Made by a program: the position numbers and the translations under genes
Assembly (NCBI RefSeq): GCF_009371885.1
Contig: NZ_QLZA01000012.1
Location: 1-64,000, forward strand
Direction: 5' to 3'
Origin: Bifidobacterium tibiigranuli
GTDB taxonomy: Bacteria; Actinomycetota; Actinomycetes; Actinomycetales; Bifidobacteriaceae
Length of the DNA: 64,000 bases
Shown here: in pieces, positions 1 through 11,675 of the stretch
Layout: each line of letters starts with the position of its first letter
How positions within the stretch are numbered: position 1 is the first letter of the stretch
Notes under the pieces: generated by a model
The model's input: only the letters and a program-made list of their open reading frames with translations
Database searches by the model: none
Told to the model about the DNA's origin: nothing

Positions 1-160
1 CCTATGCGGCCTGAAGCGCGCGTCCGCGCGCACCCACGCCGCAAGAGCGCTCCTGGACGGCCAGCCCAGACGCCGCACCACCTCCTGCGCGTTCATCCCG
101 CACGCGAAATACTCCTCCACCGCGCGCCCTCTCCTCGACGCTGAACCTGCGACCACCCAT
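1..160 (-). pseudogene. IS3-type transposase OrfA N-terminus, frameshifted, cut by window edge
   Basis: Read leftwards from an ATG at 158-160, the product begins MGGRRFSVEERAR. After a one-base frame change in the GCGCGC run near 120-127 it continues VEEYFACGMNAQEVVRRLGW and then PSRSALAAWVRADARFRPH. This is the layout of the helix-turn-helix start of IS3/IS150-like OrfA proteins (short basic start, VxxxF..G....VVRRLGWPSR..L..W). The two halves lie in different frames, so the gene is broken unless this is a sequencing error. The rest lies outside the window, so I cannot tell whether OrfB is present. The assignment is by pattern recognition. Confidence 0.5.
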
Positions 161-498
161 CAGAGACCAGACCTTCCCCCGACCCAACCCCCAACATTCC
201 GTCCGCACCCCCACGGAACTCTGTCTCGTTTATGACTATCAGCGGCAATAATTGTCACAAAGAAGACAGAGTTATACAGCGAAGACTCATAACGACAGGA
301 CTACTTGAGCAACGACCGTTCGTATGCCTCACATGTCGAAAACGACCAATAACGGATTAGCTCCTAGCCGGTCCAGACTTCGCACATTTCACGCATGCCG
401 CCCCAGTTGTCCCGTTGCGCTCATAATGTGTGACTCTGTTGACTCATAGTCCAGGCCTGCACCTTAGTAACGCGGGCCCCGATAGCAAAGGACCTCCC
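161..498. other. Gene-free stretch between transposase remnant and thrS
   Basis: No convincing coding frame was seen. It contains a 10-bp inverted repeat (AACTCTGTCT at 217-226 and AGACAGAGTT at 264-273), which could be an IS end or a weak hairpin. A TTGACT at 439-444 could be part of a thrS promoter, but no well-spaced -10 follows. No T-box-like structure was recognised. Confidence 0.5.
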
Positions 499-2565
<2,067 letters not shown>

Positions 2566-2583
2566 GGCCGGATTCAGCACGAC

Positions 2584-3276
2584 ATGTTCGAAAAACTACG
2601 CGGACCTTTCAAGAAGGTCATAGCCCCGATAGCGCGCGGACTGGTGAGCCTCGGCGTCACGGCCGACATGGTCACGGTGGCCGGTGCCGTCGGCACGATC
2701 ATCGTGGCCGTCGTCACCGGCGTCACCGGCTGGATGGTGCCGGGCACGCTGGTGCTGGCCCTGCTGGTCGTCTTCGACTCGCTTGACGGGTCAGTGGCGG
2801 CCATCACAACCGGAGGCACGAAATTCGGTGCCTTCCTGGACTCCACGCTTGACCGCATCGCCGACTGGGCGGTGCTCGTGGCCGTCATACTGTTCTTCTA
2901 TCTGCACAGCGATTGGTGGACCCACGCAGCATCGGCGTCCGCGCCTGACTATGTGAGCTACATCGGCATCGGGTGCGCGCTCTACGCCATCATGACCTCC
3001 TTCGTGACCTCCTACGCCCGCGCCCGCGCCGAATCGGTAGGTTACGAGGCCAAGAACGGCATCGCCACGCGCTCGGATCGATTGGTCATCATCCTGGTGG
3101 GCATGTTCCTGACCGGGCTGTTCCGCAATGGCATGTGGCTTATGGCCTTCATGGTGCTGCTTGCGGTGCTTGGCACGATAACCGTCTTCCAACGCATCCA
3201 CGAGGTGCACAAGCAGATGAACGGCGAAGAGCCAATCCAGCCCATCGTGCCGGAGGCCCGCGCCGGAGCGCAGTAG
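2584..3276 (+). CDS. pgsA: CDP-alcohol phosphatidyltransferase, probable phosphatidylinositol-phosphate synthase
   Basis: Integral membrane enzyme of 230 aa, expected to join CDP-diacylglycerol to inositol phosphate, the first step of phosphatidylinositol mannoside synthesis. The CDP-alcohol motif lies at about residues 62-87: DSLDGSVAA, an eight-residue gap, GAFLDSTLD. All four Asp and both Gly are present, but the Arg usually following Ala (AR) is Ala here. Several hydrophobic helices flank the motif. It starts 18 bp after thrS and is followed by an acyltransferase and PimA, the mycobacterial pgsA1-Rv2611c-pimA order, which supports inositol phosphate over glycerol phosphate as acceptor. 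A second family member lies at 39097-39696. Confidence 0.88.
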   Translation: MFEKLRGPFKKVIAPIARGLVSLGVTADMVTVAGAVGTIIVAVVTGVTGWMVPGTLVLALLVVFDSLDGSVAAITTGGTKFGAFLDSTLDRIADWAVLVAVILFFYLHSDWWTHAASASAPDYVSYIGIGCALYAIMTSFVTSYARARAESVGYEAKNGIATRSDRLVIILVGMFLTGLFRNGMWLMAFMVLLAVLGTITVFQRIHEVHKQMNGEEPIQPIVPEARAGAQ

Positions 3277-3294
3277 ACGAGAGGGAATACCCAT

Positions 3295-4359
3295 ATGCTT
3301 GACCGCGTGCTCATAGCTATCGCCCGCAACGCCCGATTCATACCGGAGTCGCTGCTGCGCGGACTATTCGCGTGCGCGGCCGACATCTGCTGGCTGTTCG
3401 GCGTCGGGGGAGTGCGCCAGCTGGAACGCAATCTGCGTCATGTGTTGGGCGCTGCAGGAACGGACAACGCGGGAATAAGCAACGCGGGAACCGGTACGTC
3501 GCAATCAGGTGACGTACATCAGGCAGGCGGCACCACAGTTTCACGCCGCCGGTTGCGGCAGGTTTCGCGACGTGGCATGCGCGCCTATTTCGCCTACTTT
3601 TCCGAGGCCATGACTGTAGGCGCGCGCAGCGAGCAGCAATTGCGCGCCCGTGTACGCGGCGATGGGCCGGGGCTGCAAGGCCTGATCGCATATGTGCATG
3701 ATTCCACCGGCTCGGCGCCTTTGGCGCTCGGGCATCAGGGCAACTGGGACTACGCCGGCTTCTGGGCGCATCATGCGCTCGCCCCTGTCACAGCCGTGGC
3801 CGAACGGCTAGGCAACCAAAAGCTGCTCGACACCTTCGTGCATATCCGCGAATCGCTCGGCATGCGAATCGTACTGACCGGTCAGAAGGGGATTACCGCG
3901 CAGCTCAGGGAGCAGCTCGCCAAACCCAACGTGGTCGTCGCGCTGCTTGCCGACCGTGACTTGAGCCGACATGGCGAATTCGTCACGGCTTTCGGCTCCA
4001 CGATTCGCGTCGCCCGCGGCCCTGCCACCTTGGCTTTGGATACTGGGCTGCCCTTGTATGCAGTCAATGTATTCCGCGAACGGCTGCACGGCGATCAGCG
4101 ACGCAAAGCCAAGTCGCGCTATGGCTATGTGTGCTGGTTCGAAAAGCCGATAGACATCGATCGTTATCGCTCTCTGCCGCGCGAAGAGGCGATTCGAGCC
4201 ATCAGCCAGGCTTGGGTCGACGTGTGGGCGGCGCAGATCACGCGACATCCTGAGGACTGGCATATGCTGCAGCCGATTTTCCTTGAGGATCTCGACCTTT
4301 CGCGCCTGAGCGATGTGCCCGATGACATACTCGCCAAAATCGCAGGTAACGCTGCATGA
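3295..4359 (+). CDS. patA: Phosphatidylinositol mannoside acyltransferase (LpxL/HtrB family, PatA-like)
   Basis: 354 aa. The LpxL/HtrB family transfers fatty acyl groups; beside pgsA and pimA the likely substrate is mannosylated phosphatidylinositol at the inner membrane face. The catalytic HxxxxD motif is visible as HQGNWD about 40% along the chain, with a downstream HPEDWHMLQP block typical of the family. A poorly conserved Gly/Thr/Ser-rich insert (around residues 50-80, NAGISNAGTGTSQSG) sits before the catalytic region. The RBS GAGAGGGA precedes the ATG. It starts 18 bp after pgsA, so co-transcription is likely. The mannoside substrate is inferred from context. Confidence 0.85.
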   Translation: MLDRVLIAIARNARFIPESLLRGLFACAADICWLFGVGGVRQLERNLRHVLGAAGTDNAGISNAGTGTSQSGDVHQAGGTTVSRRRLRQVSRRGMRAYFAYFSEAMTVGARSEQQLRARVRGDGPGLQGLIAYVHDSTGSAPLALGHQGNWDYAGFWAHHALAPVTAVAERLGNQKLLDTFVHIRESLGMRIVLTGQKGITAQLREQLAKPNVVVALLADRDLSRHGEFVTAFGSTIRVARGPATLALDTGLPLYAVNVFRERLHGDQRRKAKSRYGYVCWFEKPIDIDRYRSLPREEAIRAISQAWVDVWAAQITRHPEDWHMLQPIFLEDLDLSRLSDVPDDILAKIAGNAA

Positions 4360-4507
4360 CGCAACATGCTGCTGCCACAACGCCGTCATGAGACCGCCGA
4401 CAGCCACACGTTTCGGTGGTCTGTTTCGGCCGCCTGATTTGGCCGAATGATGGCCGAATGGCAGCCGAATATCATGCAGCGAACAACGACGTACAGGTAG
4501 CGCCGAT

Positions 4508-5746
4508 ATGACAAACATCCGCAGCCGTGCGACAATGCCAGTTATGCCTCAAAAGCCTGAATCACATGTAGACGCCGCTGCTGCAAGGCACGAGGACCCC
4601 TTGCATGGACGCAAGCTCAGCATCGGCATCATCTCGCCCTACTCGTTTGAAACCCCCGGCGGCGTGCAGTTCCACATCCGCGATTTCGCCAAGGAACTCA
4701 TGGCCCGAGGCCATCATGTCGAAGTGCTGGCTCCCGGCAGACGCACCAAGGACATGCCGCTGTGGGTGCACACCAACGGCAGCTCGTTCTCAATCCATTA
4801 CAATGGCTCGGTGGCCCAGATGAGCTACTTCGGCGTCGTGGGCCTGCAAACGCGGCGCTGGGTCAAGCAAGGCCAGTTCGATATTCTCCATGTGCACGAG
4901 CCGGAGACGCTGTCGCTGAGCCACAAGCCGCTGACGATGCGGCATCATCCGCCGATGATCGCCACTTTCCACGCGGCCTTCAACACCTACCCGCGGCTGC
5001 TGCGCTTCGGCGAGTCGTATCTGCGCCGTTACCTCGACCCGCTCGCTGCGGCGATATGCGTCAGTGACGCCGCGTTGGATACCGCCGCGCACTATCTTCC
5101 CGAGCAGCTCGAAACGCACATCATCCCCAACGGCATCAACCGGAATTTCTTCGCCAAAGCCGCCGCCGACTCCCGCTGGACCGGCAGCGAGGAACAGCCC
5201 ACCATCGGCTTCCTGGGGCGCATGGGCGACGAGCGCAAAGGCTTCAAGATCTTCGCCCAGGCCGCTCAGCAGATTCTGCGCGAATATCCGCATGCCCGTT
5301 TCCTCTGCGTAGGCGACGGCGAGTCCGACGGCCACAAGATTCTGAACAGAATCGATTCCAGCGGAAATCTCACGAAGCACTGCGAGTTCCTTGGACGCAT
5401 CAGCGACGAAGACAAGGCGCGATTCTACCCTTCGCTCAGCGTTTACGTCGCCCCGCAGACCGGCGGGGAAAGCTTCGGCATCGTGCTGGCCGAGGCGATG
5501 GCGGCGGCCTGCCCGGTGGTGGCATCCGACCTTGACGCCTTCCGCGCGGTGGCCGATGATGGCCATGCCGCGGCCCTGTTCGAGAACGGCGACGGTGCGG
5601 ATTGCGCACGATCGGTATGCGCGGTGCTCGGCGATTCATCGCTGCGCGAAAGGCTGCGCCTGAATGGCTCGCAACGCTCTCGGCAGTATGACTGGTCGAG
5701 CGTCGCAGATTGCGTGCTGAGGGTTTACGCGCGGGCTTTGTCGTGA
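4508..5746 (+). CDS. pimA: GDP-mannose:phosphatidylinositol alpha-mannosyltransferase, PimA-like GT4
   Basis: GT-B fold glycosyltransferase of 412 aa predicted to put the first mannose on phosphatidylinositol. The N-terminal acceptor domain contains the GT4 glycine loop PGGVQFHIRDFAKEL. The donor domain carries GRMGDERKGF and the EX7E-type motif GGESFGIVLAEAMAA. The start is uncertain: ATG at 4508, 4535 or 4544 all fit, and none has a strong RBS. The 148-bp gap after the acyltransferase contains short GGCCGAAT repeats (about 4438-4471) and could hold its own promoter. Family membership is clear; mannose specificity rests on synteny with thrS-pgsA-acyltransferase. Confidence 0.88.
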   Translation: MTNIRSRATMPVMPQKPESHVDAAAARHEDPLHGRKLSIGIISPYSFETPGGVQFHIRDFAKELMARGHHVEVLAPGRRTKDMPLWVHTNGSSFSIHYNGSVAQMSYFGVVGLQTRRWVKQGQFDILHVHEPETLSLSHKPLTMRHHPPMIATFHAAFNTYPRLLRFGESYLRRYLDPLAAAICVSDAALDTAAHYLPEQLETHIIPNGINRNFFAKAAADSRWTGSEEQPTIGFLGRMGDERKGFKIFAQAAQQILREYPHARFLCVGDGESDGHKILNRIDSSGNLTKHCEFLGRISDEDKARFYPSLSVYVAPQTGGESFGIVLAEAMAAACPVVASDLDAFRAVADDGHAAALFENGDGADCARSVCAVLGDSSLRERLRLNGSQRSRQYDWSSVADCVLRVYARALS

Positions 5747-5800
5747 AATTGCATTAGAATCACAACGTTTAACGTATTCGCATAGCTGCTGAGGAGTATT

Positions 5801-6556
5801 ATGTCAGGGCATTCCAAATGGGCGACGACCAAGCACAAGAAGGCGGCCATCGACGCCAAGCGTGGCAAGTTGTTCGCCAAGCTGATCAAGAACATCGAAA
5901 TCGCGGCCCGCATGGGCGGTGGCGATCCCGACGGCAACCCGACGCTCTATGACGCCATCGTCAAGGCCAAGAAGAACTCCATGCCGGCCGACAACATCAA
6001 GCGCGCCGTCAAGCGCGGCTCCGGCGAGGAAGCGGGAGCGGCCAACTACGAGAACATCGTCTACGAAGGCTACGCGCCCGCCGGCGTCGGCGTCATCATC
6101 GAATGCCTGACCGACAACCGCAACCGCGCCGCCGCCGAAGTGCGTTCGACGCTGACCAAGGCCAATGGCTCGCTTGCCACATCCGGCTCCGTGAGCTTCA
6201 ACTTCGAGCGCAAGGGTCAGATCGTGGTCCCGTCCGAAGGCATCGACTTCGACAAGCTGTTCGAAGTGGCGGCCGAGGCAGGCGCCGAGGATGTGAGCGA
6301 CGAGGGCGAGGTCTTCACGGTCATCACCGATCCGGGCGATATGATCACCGTGCGCAAGGCGCTGCAGGATGCGGGAATCGACTATGATTCCGCCGATTTG
6401 ATCATGAATCCGAAGACCGAGATCGAACTGGATGTGGACGATGCGCGCAAGGTGTCGCGTCTTATCGACAATCTCGACGATCTCGACGATGTGCAGAACA
6501 TCTACAGCAACTGGACCGCCTCGGACGAGGTGATGGCCCAGCTCGACGAGGAGTAA
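5801..6556 (+). CDS. yebC: YebC/PmpR family regulatory or ribosome-associated protein
   Basis: 251 aa with the hallmark N-terminus [20 protein letters not shown] and the three-domain YebC layout. The family binds DNA upstream of ruvC in some bacteria, and recent work links members to relief of ribosome stalling at polyproline. Here it lies 7 bp before ruvC, the usual yebC-ruvCAB arrangement. A GAGGAG RBS is placed 6 bp before the ATG. Confidence 0.95.
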   Translation: MSGHSKWATTKHKKAAIDAKRGKLFAKLIKNIEIAARMGGGDPDGNPTLYDAIVKAKKNSMPADNIKRAVKRGSGEEAGAANYENIVYEGYAPAGVGVIIECLTDNRNRAAAEVRSTLTKANGSLATSGSVSFNFERKGQIVVPSEGIDFDKLFEVAAEAGAEDVSDEGEVFTVITDPGDMITVRKALQDAGIDYDSADLIMNPKTEIELDVDDARKVSRLIDNLDDLDDVQNIYSNWTASDEVMAQLDEE

Positions 6557-6563
6557 TATCCTC

Positions 6564-7145
6564 GTGATCATTCTAGGTGTCGACCCCGGGCTCACCCGCT
6601 GCGGGGTCGGCGTGATCGAAGCCGGCGCATCCCGCCGGCTTTCCTTTATCCACGTCGATGTCGTGCGCTCCGATCCGCACACCTCGCAGGACTTGCGCCT
6701 GCTGACCATCTACGACGGCCTATGCGAGAAAATCGAACGCTTCGCGCCCGATACGGTATCCATCGAACGCGTGTTCGCCCAGGAGAACCGCAACACCGTG
6801 CTCGGCACCGCGCAGGCGGCCGGCTTAGCTATGCTAGCGGCCGCGCAGCGGGGCATACCGGTTGCGTTGCACACGCCGACCGAAGTCAAGCTGGCAATCA
6901 CCGGCAATGGGCGCGCCGAGAAGATTCAGGTCGAACGCATGGTGGCCCATATCCTGAATCTCAACACCATGCCGAAGCCGGCTGATGCCGCCGATGCGTT
7001 GGCGCAAGCGATCTGCCATGCCATGCGGCCCGCCGGGGCCTTGGAGGGCGGCGAACGCGAACAGCACCTGACGGTGGCGCAGCGGCAGTGGGCCGAGGCT
7101 TCGCAGCAGGCGCAGCGCCGCCATAGCGTCGACAGGGGCATGTAG
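6564..7145 (+). CDS. ruvC: Crossover junction endodeoxyribonuclease RuvC
   Basis: Holliday-junction resolvase of 193 aa. The acidic catalytic residues are visible: Asp in [12 protein letters not shown], Glu in [14 protein letters not shown], and the Asp pair in [15 protein letters not shown]. It starts with GTG 7 bp after yebC; the GAGGAG inside the end of yebC can serve as RBS. It acts with RuvAB encoded downstream. A 164-bp repeat-bearing gap separates it from ruvA. Confidence 0.96.
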   Translation: MIILGVDPGLTRCGVGVIEAGASRRLSFIHVDVVRSDPHTSQDLRLLTIYDGLCEKIERFAPDTVSIERVFAQENRNTVLGTAQAAGLAMLAAAQRGIPVALHTPTEVKLAITGNGRAEKIQVERMVAHILNLNTMPKPADAADALAQAICHAMRPAGALEGGEREQHLTVAQRQWAEASQQAQRRHSVDRGM

Positions 7146-7204
7146 ACTTCGAACAGATGTTCGATTACTGAGTGTTTGCATATTCGGTGTTCGGATATGA
7201 ATGG

Positions 7205-7286
7205 TCTGAGGACAGCTGCGCTGCGCTAGCTGTTTTCAGACTGCTGACCACTGACCACTGATTACTGATTACTTGATCACTGACCG
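7205..7286. repeat. Imperfect hairpin followed by six 7-8-bp tandem repeats between ruvC and ruvA
   Basis: 7205-7217 and 7228-7240 form an imperfect stem (TCTGAGGACAGCT with AGCTGTTTTCAGA, two G-T pairs). Immediately after are CTGACCA, CTGACCA, CTGATTA, CTGATTA, CTTGATCA and CTGACCG at 7244-7286. The hairpin could attenuate ruvC transcripts. The heptads may be a slippage product. Confidence 0.7.
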
Positions 7287-7309
7287 TTACGGACTGATAG
7301 GGGATCGTC

Positions 7310-7927
7310 ATGATAGGAATGCTCGCAGGCCGGGTCGAGGCCGTGGATGCCAGCGCCGCGCTCATCATGGCCGGCGGCATCGGCTTCGAGACGCGCATGC
7401 CTGCGGCCGATCTCTCCGCGCTGCATGCCGGTCAGGAAGTGAATGTCTACACGTCGCTCAATGTCTCGCAGGATGCGATCACGCTGTTCGGCTTCCTTGC
7501 CCAGGCTTCCAAGCGCATGTTCATGCAATTGCAGAAAGTCAGCGGCATCGGGCCGAAGGTGGCGCTTTCGCTGCTGTCCACGCTGCCTCCCGACAAGCTT
7601 GCATGCGCAGTGGCCGATGGCGACGCGACGGCGCTGGCCAAGGCTCCTGGACTAGGTAAGAAAGGCGCACAGAAGATCATATTGGAGCTCAAGGGTTCGA
7701 TTGATCTTACGCAGATCGAGGGAAAGCCGGCAGCCGGAGCGCCTCGCGCCGACACCGGAACGCTGCAGGTGGTCGAAGGGCTGATTTCGCTTGGCTGGCG
7801 CGCCCAGGACGCCGAAGAAGCGGTGCGCTCGGTGTGCGCGGACAATGACATCGCGACGCCGCTCGCCGGGGATGACGTGCCGCGCGTGCTCAAGCTGGCC
7901 TTGGCCGCACTCGACAGGGGAAGGTGA
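7310..7927 (+). CDS. ruvA: Holliday junction branch migration protein RuvA
   Basis: 205 aa. RuvA tetramers bind four-way junctions and load the RuvB motor. The N-terminal OB fold starts [12 protein letters not shown], and the helix-hairpin-helix region contains [15 protein letters not shown] and [16 protein letters not shown]. The C-terminal RuvB-contact domain ends near residue 205. AGGGGA precedes the ATG, and the end abuts ruvB. Confidence 0.96.
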   Translation: MIGMLAGRVEAVDASAALIMAGGIGFETRMPAADLSALHAGQEVNVYTSLNVSQDAITLFGFLAQASKRMFMQLQKVSGIGPKVALSLLSTLPPDKLACAVADGDATALAKAPGLGKKGAQKIILELKGSIDLTQIEGKPAAGAPRADTGTLQVVEGLISLGWRAQDAEEAVRSVCADNDIATPLAGDDVPRVLKLALAALDRGR

Positions 7928-7935
7928 CCCACACT

Positions 7936-9072
7936 ATGACAGGCAATACAGCAGCCGATATGACCACTGTGCATGATGCAGGCCGTGGCAGCAATCAAGT
8001 CGATACCGGAGCCAACGCCGGCATCGACTCTCAGGTCAATGCTGGCGTCAACGAGGAGTCGCTGCGCATGGTCTCCTCACAGCCGATCGGCAATGAGCCG
8101 ATCAGCGACGAGGAACTGCGTCCGCATGTCTTGGATGGCTTCATCGGGCAGCCGCGCTTGAAGGCCCAGCTGCAGCTTGTCTTTGATGCCGCCCGCAAAC
8201 GCGAGGTGCCGCCCGACCATATTCTGATGGCCGGCCCTCCAGGCTTGGGCAAGACCACGTTGGCGATGATCACGGCGAATGAACTCGGCGTTCCGATTCG
8301 CGTGACCTCCGGCCCGGCCATTCAGCATGCCGGTGATCTGGCGTCCATCCTCAGCTCCCTGGATGCCGGCGAGGTCCTGTTCATTGACGAGATCCATCGC
8401 TTGCCACGTGCGGCGGAAGAGCTGCTGTACATCGCGATGGAGGATTTCCGCGTCGACGTGATCGTGGGCAAAGGCCCTGGCGCTTCCTCGATTCCGCTGA
8501 CCTTGCCGCGTTTCACCGTGATTGGCGCCACCACACGCGAAGGCATGCTGCCCTCGCCGTTGCGTGCGCGCTTCGGCTTCACTGCGCATCTCGATTTCTA
8601 CCCGCGCGAAGAGCTGGAAAAGCTCATTGAACGCTCGGCTGCCGTTCTTGGCGTCACACTGGGCGATGGCTCGGCTCAGGAGCTTTCCCTGCGCTCGAGA
8701 GGCACGCCGCGTATCGCCAACCGGCTGCTGCGTCGCGTGCGAGACTGGGCCACGGTGCACGATCTCGGCGTCGTGCGTCCCGATGCGGTGCGTGAGGCGC
8801 TTGCGCTGTACCAGATCGATTCGGAAGGCCTGGATCGGCTCGATCTCGCCGTGCTGCATGCCGTCGTCAAGAGTTTCAACGGCGGCCCTGTGGGCCTGAA
8901 CAACCTCGCAGCGATGGTCGGGGAGGAGGCGGAGACCGTGGAAACCGTATGCGAGCCGTATCTGGTGCGCGAAGGCTTCCTCATTCGCACGCCCAAAGGC
9001 CGCGTTGCCACGGGCAAGGCCTGGGAGCATCTGGGGCTGACGCCTCGCGATGATGTCAGCAAGCTATTCTAA
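7936..9072 (+). CDS. ruvB: Holliday junction branch migration ATPase RuvB
   Basis: AAA+ motor that drives branch migration with RuvA. Walker [10 protein letters not shown], Walker [11 protein letters not shown], sensor [17 protein letters not shown] and the C-terminal winged helix ([16 protein letters not shown]) are all present. The ATG at 7936 is chosen because AGGGGAAGG at the end of ruvA is well spaced for it. A GTG at 7924 overlapping the ruvA stop is the alternative. About 45 weakly conserved residues precede the core. Confidence 0.95.
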   Translation: MTGNTAADMTTVHDAGRGSNQVDTGANAGIDSQVNAGVNEESLRMVSSQPIGNEPISDEELRPHVLDGFIGQPRLKAQLQLVFDAARKREVPPDHILMAGPPGLGKTTLAMITANELGVPIRVTSGPAIQHAGDLASILSSLDAGEVLFIDEIHRLPRAAEELLYIAMEDFRVDVIVGKGPGASSIPLTLPRFTVIGATTREGMLPSPLRARFGFTAHLDFYPREELEKLIERSAAVLGVTLGDGSAQELSLRSRGTPRIANRLLRRVRDWATVHDLGVVRPDAVREALALYQIDSEGLDRLDLAVLHAVVKSFNGGPVGLNNLAAMVGEEAETVETVCEPYLVREGFLIRTPKGRVATGKAWEHLGLTPRDDVSKLF

Positions 9073-9145
9073 AATCTGTTGTTTGGACCGATATCCATTG
9101 TTATTCGGGTGCATAATGCATCCGCCATGTTAGGAGACCCCCGTC

Positions 9146-9646
9146 ATGTCCTTGATTTTACCCGTCGTCCTCATCGTCCTCATGGGCGGCATGATGTGGT
9201 GGCAATCCAAGAAGGCCAAGCAGCAGCAGGCCGAAGTGAAAACCTTCCGCGAGAATCTGGTGCCCGGCACCGAAGTCGTCTCCATTGGCGGCGTCATCGG
9301 CAAAGTCGTGTCCGTGGACACGAAATACGAGGAGATCGTAATCGATTCCGAAGGCAGCCTGCTGCGCTTCAAGGCCTCCGCCGTCAACAAGACCTATGTG
9401 CGCCCGGCGTACGTCGATGACTCCGAAGTGGATGAGAACGGCAATCCGCTGCCGCAGGAGGATGGCGGCGAAGCACAGGTCGCGTATGGGGAGATCTCCG
9501 ACGCTGCTCAGCCTGACGACGGTGCACCGGCAGCGGGCGATGCGGCGCAAAACGATTATGCGCAGGAGGCGGCTGTCGACGAGACAGGCGACGAAGCTGC
9601 CGCCACAACGACGGACGACGCAGCAGAGGAAACCCCCGCGAAGTAG
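9146..9646 (+). CDS. yajC: Preprotein translocase subunit YajC
   Basis: 166 aa. One N-terminal membrane helix (ILPVVLIVLMGGMMWWQSKK) is followed by the conserved block VPGTEVVSIGGVIGKVVSVD, the signature of YajC, which associates with SecDF. The remaining ~70 residues form an acidic Ala/Asp/Glu-rich tail. AGGAGA lies upstream. It follows ruvB by 73 bp; secD and secF are not beside it. Confidence 0.93.
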   Translation: MSLILPVVLIVLMGGMMWWQSKKAKQQQAEVKTFRENLVPGTEVVSIGGVIGKVVSVDTKYEEIVIDSEGSLLRFKASAVNKTYVRPAYVDDSEVDENGNPLPQEDGGEAQVAYGEISDAAQPDDGAPAAGDAAQNDYAQEAAVDETGDEAAATTTDDAAEETPAK

Positions 9647-9662
9647 CGTGTATGTGTCGATC

Positions 9663-9695
9663 GGCGTGCATGATGCGGCAGTCATCATGCACGCC
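9663..9695 (+). terminator. Hairpin after yajC
   Basis: Perfect 13-bp stem GGCGTGCATGATG / CATCATGCACGCC with a 7-nt loop, 17 bp after the yajC stop and before apt. There is no T-run, so termination is inferred. Confidence 0.6.
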
Positions 9696-9753
9696 TAGGC
9701 ATTGAAGACAATCATCGTTGAACGGCATTCGACTAAGGCGGCAGGACATCGTC

Positions 9754-10335
9754 ATGACTTCATCTGACATCAGCATCGATCAGCTTGGACTTGTTGGAAG
9801 AGAGGACGCCGAATACCTCCTTTCCCTGATTCGCACGATTCCCGGATTCCCCAACGAGAACGTTCTTTTCCGCGATTTCATGCCCGCGCTGGCCGACCCC
9901 AGAGGCTTGGGAATCCTGCTCAAGGCGTTGCAGCTTGCATTGCCAGTGCAGCGGCAGGACTTTGACAGCGTCGCCGGGCTCGAAGCCCGCGGCTTCCTGT
10001 TCGGCCCGGCCTTGGCCGCTTCCCTGGGCAAAGGCTTCATCGCCATGCGCAAAACCGGCAAATTGCCGCCCGAAACCATCAGCGAAGAGTACACGCTCGA
10101 ATATGGTCAGGAGAGCGTTGAGGTCGAGACCAATGCGATTTCCTCCGGCGAGCGGGTGCTCATCGTCGACGATCTAATCGCCACCGGCGGCAGCGCCAGC
10201 GCTGCAGCGCATCTCGTCGAGAAATGCGGGGGGACAGTCGCCGGCTTCAGCTTCGTGATGGAGCTTGAAGGTCTTGACGGGCGCGCCTCGCTCGGCACGT
10301 ATCCCGCCAGCGCATTGGTTACGATGCCCGCCTGA
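9754..10335 (+). CDS. apt: Adenine phosphoribosyltransferase
   Basis: Purine salvage enzyme of 193 aa that makes AMP from adenine and PRPP. The PRPP motif VLIVDDLIATGGSASAAA is intact, and the N-terminal FPNENVLFRDFMPAL and the GLEARGFLFGPALAASLG loop fit Apt. The ATG at 9754 follows GGCAGGA at suitable spacing. A 142-bp gap separates it from sucC. Confidence 0.95.
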   Translation: MTSSDISIDQLGLVGREDAEYLLSLIRTIPGFPNENVLFRDFMPALADPRGLGILLKALQLALPVQRQDFDSVAGLEARGFLFGPALAASLGKGFIAMRKTGKLPPETISEEYTLEYGQESVEVETNAISSGERVLIVDDLIATGGSASAAAHLVEKCGGTVAGFSFVMELEGLDGRASLGTYPASALVTMPA

Positions 10336-10478
10336 TACGCACGATGACGCAGACAGTGCACTGATGCGCATGCCACGGCGCATTACGACGTTATTGCACT
10401 GACTGCTCGCCACGTTGCAAGGACTAGGCCAGATGACACATTTCGAAGATATCGACAGAGAGGAAAAGGTTCGGTTCT

Positions 10479-11675
10479 ATGGATCTCTATGAGTACCAGG
10501 CCAGGGAGCTGCTCGAAGAGCAGTCCATCGACACGCCGAAGGCTATTTTCGCGCAGAATTCGCACGAAGTGGCGTTGGCTGCGGACAAGATAGGCTATCC
10601 CTGCGTCATCAAGGCGCAGGTCAAGATCGGCCATCGCGGGCAAGCTGGCGGCATCAAGGTGGCCCGGAATCGCGACGAGGCGATTCTCACGGCCGAGCAG
10701 ATCTTCCCGATGAGCATTCAGGGTCACAAGACCAGCGGCGTGCTGGTCGCGCAGGCCAAGAACATCCTGCATGAATACTACGTCTCCATATCGCTGGACC
10801 GCGCTTCGCGCGACTTCGACGTGCTGGCCACAGCCAACGGCGGCACCGAGGTCGAGCAGATCGCCCGCGAGCAGCCCGAATCGGTTAAGCGGCTGCATAT
10901 CAATGCGCTTGACGATTTCGACCTTGATGCCGCCACATCGATGGCGCAGAGTATCGGCTTCTACCATGCCGACGTGGATCAGGCCGCGCAGGTGCTGCTC
11001 AAGATGTGGCGCTGCTTCAAGGAGAATGACGCCACACTGGTCGAGATCAACCCGCTCGCCAAAATCGGCGACCCGGACGACGAATCCTCCAAATCGCTGT
11101 GCGCCTTGGATGCCAAGATATCGCTGGACGACAACGCCGCCTTCCGTCACGATGGCTGGAAGCGCTTCACCGATCTGCATCAGTCCGATCCCTTCGAGCA
11201 GCGCGCCCGCGAGCATGGCCTGCACTACGTCCACCTGACCGGCGAAGTCGGGGTCATCGGCAACGGCGCCGGACTGGTCATGAGTTCGCTCGATGCCGTT
11301 TCCGGGGCTGGCGAAGACCAGCACACGGGAATCAAACCCGCCAACTTCCTCGACATCGGGGGAGGGGCCTCAGCCGATGTCATGAGCGAAAGCCTGAATA
11401 TCGTGCTTTCCGACCCGCAGGTCGAATCGGTCCTCATCAACGTCTACGGCGGTCTCACCTCCTGCGCGCAGGTGGCCGATGGCATTCTCAGCGCCGTGGA
11501 ATCTCTGGGATCCTCGAAGCCTATCGTCGTGCGCTTCGACGGCAATGCCGCGAGCGAAGGACTGCGTATTCTGCGAGAGGCCGGCAACGCGAACGTGCGC
11601 GTGTGCGATACGATGGAACAGGCCGCGCAGGTCGCCGCCGAACTCGCTTCAACCGCCAAGGAGGCACGTCGATGA
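10479..11675 (+). CDS. sucC: Succinate--CoA ligase subunit beta
   Basis: ATP-grasp subunit of 398 aa that interconverts succinyl-CoA and succinate with nucleotide synthesis. The N-terminal [16 protein letters not shown], the ATP-grasp lysine region [17 protein letters not shown] and the metal-site segment [11 protein letters not shown] are visible. It overlaps sucD by an ATGA. Bifidobacteria run an incomplete TCA cycle, so the enzyme probably supplies succinyl-CoA. An AGAGGAAAAGG RBS precedes it. Confidence 0.95.
   Translation: MDLYEYQARELLEEQSIDTPKAIFAQNSHEVALAADKIGYPCVIKAQVKIGHRGQAGGIKVARNRDEAILTAEQIFPMSIQGHKTSGVLVAQAKNILHEYYVSISLDRASRDFDVLATANGGTEVEQIAREQPESVKRLHINALDDFDLDAATSMAQSIGFYHADVDQAAQVLLKMWRCFKENDATLVEINPLAKIGDPDDESSKSLCALDAKISLDDNAAFRHDGWKRFTDLHQSDPFEQRAREHGLHYVHLTGEVGVIGNGAGLVMSSLDAVSGAGEDQHTGIKPANFLDIGGGASADVMSESLNIVLSDPQVESVLINVYGGLTSCAQVADGILSAVESLGSSKPIVVRFDGNAASEGLRILREAGNANVRVCDTMEQAAQVAAELASTAKEARR

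Noticed and set aside
215..498. T-box riboswitch before thrS
   Set aside because: No AGGGUGGNACCGCG-like antiterminator or specifier stem was seen.
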